From Mycobacterium sp. (GTDB lineage Bacteria; Actinomycetota; Actinomycetes; Mycobacteriales; Mycobacteriaceae): DNA of 53,500 bases. Numbering within the stretch: the first letter of the stretch is position 1; each line of letters starts with the position of its first letter. Positions 16,375 through 25,425 of this stretch are shown piece after piece. Location of the stretch: contig JAOPWC010000178.1 in assembly GCA_025965895.1 (NCBI GenBank), positions 1 through 53,500 of the forward strand. Reading direction: 5' to 3'. A model generated the notes under the pieces. It saw nothing but the letters and a program-made list of their open reading frames with translations. It had not been told where the DNA came from and did no database searches. Made by a program: the position numbers and the translations under genes.

Positions 16375-17741
16375 TCCTCCCGCCGCGTCCGGGCTGCGGC
16401 GCGCTTGCGGCGACGCTCGTTCCACCAGCACCGCATGTTGTGGCGCACGGCGCGGCCGACAATTCCCGGCGACGGAACCATGTACAGGCTGTCCAGCAGG
16501 CTGAACCTGCGCAGGAACCATTCCGCCAGGACCGGCTCGGTTTCTGCGGCGCCGAGGAACTGGTCGAACAGCTCGCCGGTCCACGGATACCACCGCGGCA
16601 TTTCTCCGCTCGCCCGGTGCAGCACCAGGTCGCCGATCGCGTTCATCGTCCACACAGGGAACGTCGACTTTGCCGTCGCGCGGTTCAACTCGGCGGCCGG
16701 GTCGGCGCCGGGTGACTCAAGCGCCCGCCGCAGATGGTCGGCCTGCAGCGACGTCATGGTCATACCCTGGCCGTAGGTGGGGTTGAAGCTGACCACCGCG
16801 TCCCCGAACGGCACGATCCCGGCCGGAAACCGGGCCATCTTGTCGTAGCGACGCCACCTGCTCGTCGGGTACTTGTGAAACACGACGTCGCCGACCGGCT
16901 CCCCCTGCCGGATCGCGGCCGCGTGGTGCCCGGGAAGGATCTTCTCGGCCACCGCGCACATTCCCGCGAAGTCGTGTGGTGGCTCGACTCTGCCGACCCC
17001 GAACGCGGTCAGCCCCCAGGTGCGATCCTCGTAATAGAGCATCCCGAGACCGACAGGCTGCTCGCGGGATGCACCCGCGACCACCACCTTCTCCTCGATC
17101 AGGCCGTCCGGGATGCGTAACTGCTGCGTCGCGTAGCCGATGCCGACGTCCACGGTGTCCTCGGCGGGCCGGTCATATCCCCACTCCGACAACCACACCG
17201 GCAGTCGGGTGCCGCGCCCGGACGCGTCGACAACGAGGTCCGCCGGCACGAACTCGTCGCCGTCGAGCACCACGCCGGTCACCCGCTGAGCGGCGCCGTC
17301 GTACCTGGGTGCGCTGACCGCGCGCTGCGTGATCTGCACGTTGGGCAGCGCCGAGGCGCGGCGGCGGATCTGCCATTCCAGCTGGGGCCGACTGGGCACG
17401 TAAGTGGTGAAGGTCTCCCGCAACTCGGTCGGCATGCCGAGCACATGGCCGGCCGCGCCGAAGTGAATGCAACGTGGCTGGTCCCGCAGGATCGGCACGC
17501 CCGCGGCGACCATCTCGTCGAGCAGCCCGGGGAACAATGCGCCGAATTCCTGCGCGCCGCGGGCCATCAGGATGTGCACGTGGCGGCCTTGCGGGACAGC
17601 GGGCCGGTTCGCGGGAGTGTCCGGCAGCGTATCGCGGTCGAACAGCGTCACATGGGCGTAGAAGTCCGACAGCACGCGCCCCGCGCACAGGCCTGCGATG
17701 CTGGCACCGATCACCACTGCATGTTCGCCGAGGCGGTCCAT
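16335..17741 (-). CDS. FAD-dependent monooxygenase/oxidoreductase (Rv3254 type)
   Basis: A 468-aa flavoprotein. It has an N-terminal Rossmann FAD motif (HAVVIGASIAGLCAGRVLSD), DASGRGTRLPVW (NADPH/FAD signature) and GDAVVSFNPTYGQGMTM, the second FAD-binding GD motif of the p-hydroxybenzoate hydroxylase-like group. The ATG at 17741 starts 9 residues before the Rossmann strand; an ATG at 17765 is possible. It is divergent from the permease (45 bp apart). The substrate is unknown. Confidence 0.88.
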   Translation of the reverse strand: MDRLGEHAVVIGASIAGLCAGRVLSDFYAHVTLFDRDTLPDTPANRPAVPQGRHVHILMARGAQEFGALFPGLLDEMVAAGVPILRDQPRCIHFGAAGHVLGMPTELRETFTTYVPSRPQLEWQIRRRASALPNVQITQRAVSAPRYDGAAQRVTGVVLDGDEFVPADLVVDASGRGTRLPVWLSEWGYDRPAEDTVDVGIGYATQQLRIPDGLIEEKVVVAGASREQPVGLGMLYYEDRTWGLTAFGVGRVEPPHDFAGMCAVAEKILPGHHAAAIRQGEPVGDVVFHKYPTSRWRRYDKMARFPAGIVPFGDAVVSFNPTYGQGMTMTSLQADHLRRALESPGADPAAELNRATAKSTFPVWTMNAIGDLVLHRASGEMPRWYPWTGELFDQFLGAAETEPVLAEWFLRRFSLLDSLYMVPSPGIVGRAVRHNMRCWWNERRRKRAAARTRREDYLVSARSRSGSR

Positions 17742-17786
17742 GGGGGAGCACAGTACTCGGTACATCGCCGGGGAGAAGGGACGAGC

Positions 17787-19253
17787 ATGGCGAATCGATG
17801 GCGCACCAAGTCGGTCGAGCAATCGATTGAGGACACCGACGAGCCGGACAGCCGGTTGCGCAAGGACCTGACCTGGTCGGACCTGACGGTTTTCGGCGTG
17901 TCGGTGGTGGTCGGCGCCGGCATCTTCACGGTCACCGCCTCGACTGCGGGCAACATGACGGGGCCGGCGATCTCGGTGTCGTTCATCTTCGCCGCGATCG
18001 CCTGCGGGCTGGCGGCGCTGTGCTACGCGGAGTTCGCCTCCACCGTGCCGGTCGCGGGCAGCGCCTACACGTTCTCCTATGCGACGTTCGGGGAGTTCGT
18101 CGCATGGGTGATCGGCTGGGACCTGATCCTCGAATTCGCGATGGGTGCTGCGGTGGTGGCCAAGAGCTGGTCGACCTATCTCGGCACGGTGTTCGGATTT
18201 GCCAGTGCCACAACCACACTCGGCCCCCTGACCCTGGACTGGGGTGCCCTCCTGGTCATCGCGGTGCTGACCACCCTGCTGGCGCTTGGCACCAAGCTGT
18301 CGGCGAATGTCAGTGCGGTGATCACCGCCATCAAGGTGTCGGTGGTCCTCCTGGTGATCGTCGTCGGTGCGTTCTACATCAAGGCCGCCAACTTCTCGCC
18401 GTTCGTGCCGCCGGGCAAGCCCAGTGAATCGCACACCGAGCAGTCGCTGTTCTCGCTGATGACCGAGGCGTCGGGCAGCAACTACGGCTGGTACGGCGTG
18501 CTCGCCGGAGCGTCGATCGTATTCTTTGCATTCATCGGGTTCGACGTGGTGGCCACCACCGCCGAGGAGACCAAGAGTCCGCAGCGCGACGTCCCGCGCG
18601 GCATCCTGTCCACGCTGGCCATCGTCACGGTGCTGTATGTGGCTGTCTCGGTGGTTCTTTCGGGGATGATTCGCTACACCGAACTCAGGGACACACCGGG
18701 CGGCGGCCATGCGAACCTCGCCACCGCGTTCAAGGCCAACGGGGTGACCTGGGCGGCCGAGGTCATCGCGGTCGGCGCGCTGGCGGGGCTGACCACGGTG
18801 ATCATCGTGCTGATGCTCGGCCAGACCCGGGTGCTTTTCGCGATGGCGCGCGACGGGCTGCTGCCGAGGTCGTTGGCCAAGACCGGGTCGCGGGGCACGC
18901 CGGTGCGGATCACGGTGCTGGTCGGCGTCCTGATTGCGGTGGCCGCGTCGGTTTTCCCGATCGGCAAGCTCGAGGAGATGGTCAACGTCGGCACTCTGTT
19001 CGCATTCGTGCTGGTGTCGGCCGGGGTGATCGTCCTGCGCCGTACGCGGCCGGACCTGCCGCGCGCCTTCCGGGTGCCCTGGGTGCCGTGGCTTCCGATT
19101 GCGGCGATCGTCGCGTGCGTCTGGCTGATGCTGAACCTGAGCTTGCTGACTTGGCTGCGTTTCGTGGTCTGGATGCTGGTCGGCATCGTCGTCTACTTCT
19201 TCTATGGGCGCCGGCACTCTGTGCAGGCGAGCAGGGAGGCTGTCGAGGCGTAA
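17787..19253 (+). CDS. APC-family amino acid permease
   Basis: A 488-aa permease of the amino acid-polyamine-organocation family with about 12 transmembrane helices. Family hallmarks include VSVVVGAGIFTVTA in helix 1 and FFAFIGFDVVATTAEETKSPQRDVPRGI in helix 6, close to cationic amino-acid transporters (YhdG/CAT type; Rv3253c by position). The ATG at 17787 follows GGGGAGAAGGGA. Substrate specificity is not readable from the sequence. Confidence 0.9.
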   Translation: MANRWRTKSVEQSIEDTDEPDSRLRKDLTWSDLTVFGVSVVVGAGIFTVTASTAGNMTGPAISVSFIFAAIACGLAALCYAEFASTVPVAGSAYTFSYATFGEFVAWVIGWDLILEFAMGAAVVAKSWSTYLGTVFGFASATTTLGPLTLDWGALLVIAVLTTLLALGTKLSANVSAVITAIKVSVVLLVIVVGAFYIKAANFSPFVPPGKPSESHTEQSLFSLMTEASGSNYGWYGVLAGASIVFFAFIGFDVVATTAEETKSPQRDVPRGILSTLAIVTVLYVAVSVVLSGMIRYTELRDTPGGGHANLATAFKANGVTWAAEVIAVGALAGLTTVIIVLMLGQTRVLFAMARDGLLPRSLAKTGSRGTPVRITVLVGVLIAVAASVFPIGKLEEMVNVGTLFAFVLVSAGVIVLRRTRPDLPRAFRVPWVPWLPIAAIVACVWLMLNLSLLTWLRFVVWMLVGIVVYFFYGRRHSVQASREAVEA

Positions 19254-19292
19254 CCCGCGATCGCTTTCCAAAACATCGCTTTACAAAACCAC

Positions 19293-19319
19293 CTTCTGTG
19301 TCTAGACAAACGACAGAAG
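19293..19319. promoter_or_regulatory. Palindromic operator upstream of alkB
   Basis: CTTCTGT (19293-19299) and ACAGAAG (19313-19319) form perfect 7-bp inverted arms around a 13-nt core. Inside lies a perfect 10-bp palindrome TGTCTAGACA (19299-19308). The site overlaps the -35 of the alkB promoter, as a repressor operator would. The nearest candidate regulator is the TetR protein encoded at the end of the cluster. Confidence 0.6.
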
Positions 19320-19331
19320 TTGATCTAAAGT
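19303..19331 (+). promoter_or_regulatory. Promoter of the alkB cluster
   Basis: TAGACA (19303-19308) as -35, a 17-nt spacer, and TAAAGT (19326-19331) as -10 resemble a SigA promoter. AGGAGG at 19358-19363 is the ribosome site, 8 nt before the GTG of alkB. Confidence 0.5.
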
Positions 19332-19371
19332 AAACCTCTGTTGGTGATGTGCTTCACAGGAGGTTGCGCAC

Positions 19372-20595
19372 GTGACATCGCAAGTCAGCGGTCGACGGCC
19401 AGAGGTTGCCGCACAGTGGCGGGACAGGAAGCGGTATCTGTGGCCGTTGGGGCTGATCGCGCCGACCGCCCTGTTCGTTGTGCTGCCGGTCATCTGGACG
19501 ATGAACAAGCTGGGTTGGCAAACCCTGTCACCGGTGCTGTTCTGGATCGGCCCGCTGCTGATCTACGTGTTGCTGCCGTTGCTCGACGTGCGGTTCGGGC
19601 CCGACGGGCAGAACCCGCCCGACGAGGTGATGGAACGGCTCGAGAACGACCCGTACTACCGGTACTGCACGTATGCGTTCATTCCGTTCCAGTACGCGAG
19701 CGTCGTTTTCGGTGCCTATCTGTTCACGGCCGGCAACCTGAGCTGGCTGGGCTTCGACGGCTCGCTCAGCTGGCTGTCGAAGATCGGGGTCGCGCTGTCG
19801 GTGGGGGTGCTCGGCGGGGTGGGCATCAACACCGCCCACGAACTCGGCCACAAGAAGGACTCGCTGGAGCGCTGGCTGTCGAAAATCACTCTCGCGCAAA
19901 GCTGCTACGGCCATTTCTTCATCGAGCACAACCGCGGCCACCACGTCCGCGTCGCGACACCGGAGGATCCCGCGAGCGCGCGGATGGGTGAAAGCCTGTG
20001 GGCGTTTCTGCCGCGCAGCATCTGGGGCGGCCTCCGCTCGTCCTGGGCCCTGGAGGCCCAACGGATGCGTCGGGTTGGCAAGAGCCCGTTCCACCTTCGC
20101 AACGACGTGCTGAACGCATGGCTGATGTCGGTGGTGCTATGGGGTGGGCTGGTGGCGATCTTCGGCCCGGCGCTGCTCCCGTTCATCGTGATTCAGGCCG
20201 TGTTCGGGTTCGCGCTTCTGGAGACGGTCAACTACCTCGAACACTACGGGTTGCTGCGGCAGAAGACGTCCGCGGGCCGCTACGAGCGCTGCACGCCGCA
20301 GCACAGCTGGAACTCCGACCACCTGGTGACCAACATCTTCCTGTATCACCTTCAGCGGCACAGCGATCACCACGCCAACCCGACTCGCCGCTACCAGGTG
20401 CTGCGCAGCTTCGACGGCGCGCCGAACCTGCCCAGTGGCTATGCCAGCATGATCTGCCTGGCGTACTTCCCGCCGCTGTGGCGGCGCGTCATGGACAAGC
20501 GCGTGCTGGCCCATTACGGCGGTGACATCACCGCGGCGCACTTGCATCCGGCCAAGCGCGAGAACCTGCTCCAACGCCACGGGGTAAGCCTGTGA
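19372..20595 (+). CDS. alkB: Alkane 1-monooxygenase
   Basis: A 407-aa integral-membrane diiron hydroxylase that oxidises medium-chain n-alkanes at the terminal carbon. The histidine boxes are present: HELGHK (156-161), EHNRGHH (185-191), NYLEHYG, and LQRHSDHH (327-334). About six hydrophobic helices surround them. The GTG start at 19372 has AGGAGG 8 nt upstream. The stop overlaps rubA (GTGA). Electrons come through rubA/rubB. Expression is probably repressed via the palindrome at 19293-19319. Confidence 0.96.
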   Translation: MTSQVSGRRPEVAAQWRDRKRYLWPLGLIAPTALFVVLPVIWTMNKLGWQTLSPVLFWIGPLLIYVLLPLLDVRFGPDGQNPPDEVMERLENDPYYRYCTYAFIPFQYASVVFGAYLFTAGNLSWLGFDGSLSWLSKIGVALSVGVLGGVGINTAHELGHKKDSLERWLSKITLAQSCYGHFFIEHNRGHHVRVATPEDPASARMGESLWAFLPRSIWGGLRSSWALEAQRMRRVGKSPFHLRNDVLNAWLMSVVLWGGLVAIFGPALLPFIVIQAVFGFALLETVNYLEHYGLLRQKTSAGRYERCTPQHSWNSDHLVTNIFLYHLQRHSDHHANPTRRYQVLRSFDGAPNLPSGYASMICLAYFPPLWRRVMDKRVLAHYGGDITAAHLHPAKRENLLQRHGVSL

Positions 20596-20765
20596 GCGGC
20601 TACCGCTGCCCGGTGTGCGACTACGTCTACGACGAGGCGAAAGGTGCCGCGCGGGAAGGCTATCCACCCGGCACACGGTGGCAACAGATACCCGATGACT
20701 GGTGCTGCCCGGATTGCGGTGTGCGCGAGAAAGTCGATTTCGAACCGATGGAGGTCAAAAGGTGA
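20592..20765 (+). CDS. rubA: Rubredoxin (first)
   Basis: A 57-aa rubredoxin with the iron site CPVC (residues 6-9) and CPDC (39-42), plus the family YVYDEAKG and PDDWCCPDC. The GTG start at 20592 overlaps the alkB stop (GTGA), and its own stop overlaps rubB in the same way. It carries electrons to AlkB. Of the two rubredoxins this one has a shorter N-terminus and an extra Cys (WCCPDC), the AlkG1-like pattern; which of the pair supports AlkB cannot be told with certainty. Confidence 0.93.
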   Translation: MSGYRCPVCDYVYDEAKGAAREGYPPGTRWQQIPDDWCCPDCGVREKVDFEPMEVKR

Positions 20766-20989
20766 ACGACGAGCGCTCGGGCGAAGAGCATTCAGTCGCG
20801 GACTACAAACTCTTCCGCTGCATCCAGTGCGGCTTCGAGTACGACGAGGCCGTGGGCTGGCCTCAGGACGGCATCGCGGCGGGCACCCGCTGGGACGACA
20901 TCCCCGACGACTGGAGCTGCCCTGACTGCGGTGCGGCCAAGGCCGACTTCGAGATGACCGAGATTGCGCGCAACGAGAAAGCTCGATGA
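20762..20989 (+). CDS. rubB: Rubredoxin (second)
   Basis: A 75-aa rubredoxin with CIQC and CPDC iron ligands (FRCIQCGFEYDEAVGWPQDG..., PDDWSCPDCGAAKADFEM). This is the AlkG2-like class that in other alkane degraders is the active electron donor to AlkB. The GTG start overlaps the rubA stop. A 16-residue N-terminal extension precedes the rubredoxin fold. It ends 67 bp before tetR. Confidence 0.93.
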   Translation: MNDERSGEEHSVADYKLFRCIQCGFEYDEAVGWPQDGIAAGTRWDDIPDDWSCPDCGAAKADFEMTEIARNEKAR

Positions 20990-21020
20990 GCCGGCTCGGC
21001 GAAGAGCATCCAACGCTGTG

Positions 21021-21049
21021 TTGACGCAATGTCCTGATGGTGCCAGTGT
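21021..21049 (+). promoter_or_regulatory. Candidate promoter of the tetR gene
   Basis: TTGACG (21021-21026), a 17-nt spacer and CAGTGT (21044-21049) look like a SigA promoter. The expected start of transcription falls on the GTG at 21057, so tetR may be leaderless and expressed separately from alkB-rubAB. Confidence 0.4.
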
Positions 21050-21056
21050 CGCGCCT

Positions 21057-21668
21057 GTGACACGGCCGCGGGTTCCGTATGCCGAGGCGACGCGCGTCCT
21101 GCTGCGCGATTCGATCCTCGACGGCATGCGGGAGTTGCTGCTGACCCGTGACTGGTCGGCGATCACGCTGTCCGACGTCGCCCGCACCGCCGGGATCAGC
21201 CGTCAGACGATCTACAACGAGTTCGGCTCGCGGCACGGGCTCGCGCAGGGGTACGCCCTGCGGGCGGCCGACCGGCTGGTGGATGCGGTCGAGGACGCGA
21301 TCGAAGCCAACGTCGGCGACATCTACGCGGCCTTTGTGCAGGGTTTCCGGTCCTTCTTCACCGAGTCGGCATCCGACCCGCTGGTCATCTCGCTGCTGAG
21401 CGGGGAGGCCAAGCCGGATCTGCTGCAGATCATCACGATCGACAGTGCGCCGATCATCACGCACTGCTCGGAGCGGCTGACAATGTCGTTCGAGCACAGC
21501 TGGGTCAAGGCCAGCGAGGACGACGCGGGGGTGCTCGCACGCGCGATCGTCCGGCTGGCGATGAGTTATGTGTCGATGCCGCCGGAAGCCGACCACGACG
21601 TCGCCGTCGACCTGGCCCGCCTGCTGACTCCGTTCGCCGAGCGCTACGGCGTCGTCGAGACGGCCTGA
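21057..21668 (+). CDS. TetR-family regulator of the alkane cluster
   Basis: A 203-aa TetR regulator. The N-terminal helix-turn-helix reads ITLSDVARTAGISRQTIYNEFGSRHGL (about residues 34-60), and the C-terminal ligand domain is helical (Rv3249c type). The GTG at 21057 was chosen by homology and by the upstream promoter-like motif. It lies directly after rubB, so it probably represses alkB and responds to an alkane-derived or fatty-acyl ligand; this role is inferred from position. Confidence 0.9.
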   Translation: MTRPRVPYAEATRVLLRDSILDGMRELLLTRDWSAITLSDVARTAGISRQTIYNEFGSRHGLAQGYALRAADRLVDAVEDAIEANVGDIYAAFVQGFRSFFTESASDPLVISLLSGEAKPDLLQIITIDSAPIITHCSERLTMSFEHSWVKASEDDAGVLARAIVRLAMSYVSMPPEADHDVAVDLARLLTPFAERYGVVETA

Positions 21669-21747
21669 TCGGTGGACTACTCCGTGCACTACTCTGTAAG
21701 CAAGTGTGTATTCAAGCTAACTATCTAGGTTTACGAGAAGGACGACC

Positions 21748-23247
<1,500 letters not shown>

Positions 23248-23979
23248 TCACGCGTCCGCCCGCGCGCGCCGCTTCGGTTGCGCCGGGGCGGACCTGCGCA
23301 GCCGCCGCCACACCGCGGCGGGGTTCCACTGCACACCGGCCCGTGTGCGGGCCATGGGGTAGAAGCACAGGCCGACCGCTATCGCTGACAGATGGCCGAT
23401 ACCGGTGAAGCCGGGCTTGACAGCCGTCGAGATGACGAAGATGAGCACGAGCGTGCCGAGGTAGGCCCATCGCCACGGCTTCGCGATGCGGTATGCCAGA
23501 ACGGCCATCACGCCGACAAGGAAGTAGCTCACCCCGATGTCGCGGGCGTTGACCAACCGCTCGGGTACCCAGTGATAGTCGATCTCCAGGTACAGCAGCC
23601 CCTCGCTGAAATAGGTGGCGCAGATATGACACGCCAGCCCTACCGCAACCCAGCGGAGGTGGCCGAGCCATCGCTCAGCGGGCGCGAGGAACGCGGTGAA
23701 CAGGAACAGGTAGGGAAACCAGTACCGGCCGTCGATCCACAGCAGGCTGGAAAACAGAACGTACAGCGGATCTGTCGCGAGATGGTGCAGGTTTGTGGAG
23801 CGGTGAACCACCACGGCGTGCAGCTGGTGCCGGTTGAATTGGTGCGCAAGGATCGTCGTGTACAGCAGCACCAGCAGCCACGCATAGGTCAGCGCTGCGC
23901 TGGCGACGAACCTGCACGCCGCGACCAGCCGCCGCTTCAGCCGTCCGCCACCGGGTGCCTTTTTCACGGTGTACACCAT
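23248..23979 (-). CDS. Rhomboid-like membrane protein
   Basis: A 243-aa integral membrane protein with about six hydrophobic segments and a basic C-terminal tail. It resembles the actinobacterial rhomboid-like family (NLHHLATDPLYVLFSSLLWI near the N-terminus, GIGHLSAIAVGL near the C-terminus). The canonical GxSG catalytic serine motif is not visible, so proteolysis is doubtful. Its stop abuts sahH's stop within the palindrome TGATCA (23245-23250). No gene assignment in M. tuberculosis is recalled. Confidence 0.8.
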   Translation of the reverse strand: MVYTVKKAPGGGRLKRRLVAACRFVASAALTYAWLLVLLYTTILAHQFNRHQLHAVVVHRSTNLHHLATDPLYVLFSSLLWIDGRYWFPYLFLFTAFLAPAERWLGHLRWVAVGLACHICATYFSEGLLYLEIDYHWVPERLVNARDIGVSYFLVGVMAVLAYRIAKPWRWAYLGTLVLIFVISTAVKPGFTGIGHLSAIAVGLCFYPMARTRAGVQWNPAAVWRRLRRSAPAQPKRRARADA

Positions 23980-24056
23980 CGCACGCTTTGGTCACGATTA
24001 GGCTGCGCCGGAGGGTGGCCGGAGGGTGGAGTGGAGCGACTGGGGAATGGGGCGGT

Positions 24057-24710
24057 GTGCGCGGCCTGCTGATCGCGATCGAGGGGGTTGACGGCGCCGG
24101 CAAGCGCACTCTGTGCCGGGGCCTGCGTGCGGCGTTCGAGGCCGACGGCAAGTCGGTGGCCGGCTTGTCCTTCCCGCGGTACGAGCACTCCGTCGCCGCG
24201 GATCTGGCCGCTGAGGCGCTCCACGGCGAGCACGGCGACCTGGCGTCCTCCGTGTACGCGATGGCGGTGTTGTTCGCGCTGGACCGCGCCGGCGCCCGCG
24301 CCGAGATCGGCCACCTGCTCCTGGCGTACGACGTGTTGATCCTCGACCGGTATGTCGCGTCGAACGCGGCCTACAGCGCCGCGCGGCTGCACCAGGACGT
24401 GGGGGGCGAGGTCGTCGAGTGGGTGCGGCACCTCGAATACGACCGGCTGCGGCTGCCAGGGCCGGACTGGCAGGTGCTGCTCGATGTGCCCCCGGACCTG
24501 GCCGCCGATCGGGCACGGCACCGCGAGGACACCGAGGTCGCCCGCACCCGCGACGCGTATGAACGTGATGACGATCTGCAACGGCGCACCGGACAGGTGT
24601 ACGCCGCCTTGGCCGACGCAGGGTTCGGCGGACCGTGGCGGGTCGTCGGCGCGGACGTCGACACTATCCGCCTCTCCCACGATCTTGCGGGGGAAACGCG
24701 CGTGTGGTAG
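24057..24710 (+). CDS. tmk: Thymidylate kinase
   Basis: A 217-aa dTMP kinase converting dTMP to dTDP. The P-loop is EGVDGAGKRTL near residues 8-18, the DR(Y/H) motif is ILDRYVASNAAYSAARL, and the lid region contains ARTRDAYERDDDLQRRTG. The GTG at 24057 is selected because homologues begin within a few residues of LIAIEGVDGAGK. It lies 28 bp upstream of mtrA and is likely co-transcribed with it (Rv3247c-Rv3246c order). Confidence 0.93.
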   Translation: MRGLLIAIEGVDGAGKRTLCRGLRAAFEADGKSVAGLSFPRYEHSVAADLAAEALHGEHGDLASSVYAMAVLFALDRAGARAEIGHLLLAYDVLILDRYVASNAAYSAARLHQDVGGEVVEWVRHLEYDRLRLPGPDWQVLLDVPPDLAADRARHREDTEVARTRDAYERDDDLQRRTGQVYAALADAGFGGPWRVVGADVDTIRLSHDLAGETRVW

Positions 24711-24738
24711 CCGAGTTTTATCGCGAACTGGTGACACC

Positions 24739-25425
24739 ATGGACTCTATGAGGCAAAGGATTCTGGTCGTCGACGACGATGCGTCGCTGGCGGAGATGCT
24801 CACCATCGTGCTGCGCGGGGAAGGCTTTGACACCGCGGTAGTCGGCGACGGCACCCAAGCGCTCACCGCGGTCCGCGAGCTGCGGCCGGATCTGGTGCTG
24901 CTGGACTTGATGCTGCCCGGCATGAACGGCATCGATGTGTGCCGCGTGCTGCGCGCGGACTCCGGGGTGCCGATTGTCATGCTGACCGCCAAGACCGACA
25001 CCGTGGACGTGGTGCTTGGCCTGGAGTCAGGCGCGGACGACTACGTGATGAAGCCGTTCAAACCCAAGGAGCTGGTCGCGCGGGTGCGCGCGCGCCTGCG
25101 GCGCAACGACGACGAGCCGGCCGAGATGCTGTCGATCGGCGATGTCGACATCGATGTGCTCGCGCATAAAGTCACCCGGCAGGGCGAACAGATCTCGCTG
25201 ACGCCGCTGGAATTCGACCTGTTGGTGGCGTTGGCGCGCAAACCGCGGCAGGTGTTTACTCGTGATGTGCTGCTCGAACAGGTGTGGGGATACCGGCACC
25301 CCGCCGACACCCGTTTGGTGAACGTGCATGTCCAGCGGCTGCGGGCCAAGGTTGAGAAAGACCCGGAGAACCCGCAGGTGGTGTTGACTGTTCGAGGAGT
25401 GGGATACAAGGCCGGACCTCCGTGA
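24739..25425 (+). CDS. mtrA: Response regulator MtrA
   Basis: A 228-aa OmpR/PhoB-type regulator, almost identical to the M. tuberculosis protein as I remember it. The receiver has acidic VVDDD at 10-14 and the phospho-acceptor D56 (LLDLMLPG). The winged helix is at about residues 130-225 (TPLEFDLLVALARKPRQVFTRDVLLEQVWGY; VNVHVQRLRAKVEKDPENP; TVRGVGYK). MtrA is essential and controls dnaA, cell-wall hydrolase and division genes. The ATG at 24739 gives MDSMRQRILVV. Confidence 0.97.
   Translation: MDSMRQRILVVDDDASLAEMLTIVLRGEGFDTAVVGDGTQALTAVRELRPDLVLLDLMLPGMNGIDVCRVLRADSGVPIVMLTAKTDTVDVVLGLESGADDYVMKPFKPKELVARVRARLRRNDDEPAEMLSIGDVDIDVLAHKVTRQGEQISLTPLEFDLLVALARKPRQVFTRDVLLEQVWGYRHPADTRLVNVHVQRLRAKVEKDPENPQVVLTVRGVGYKAGPP

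Noticed and set aside
17742..19271. Minus-strand extension of the FAD monooxygenase to 978 codons
   Set aside because: The extra part is antisense to the amino-acid permease and made of His/Asp/Arg runs; the flavoprotein starts at 17741.
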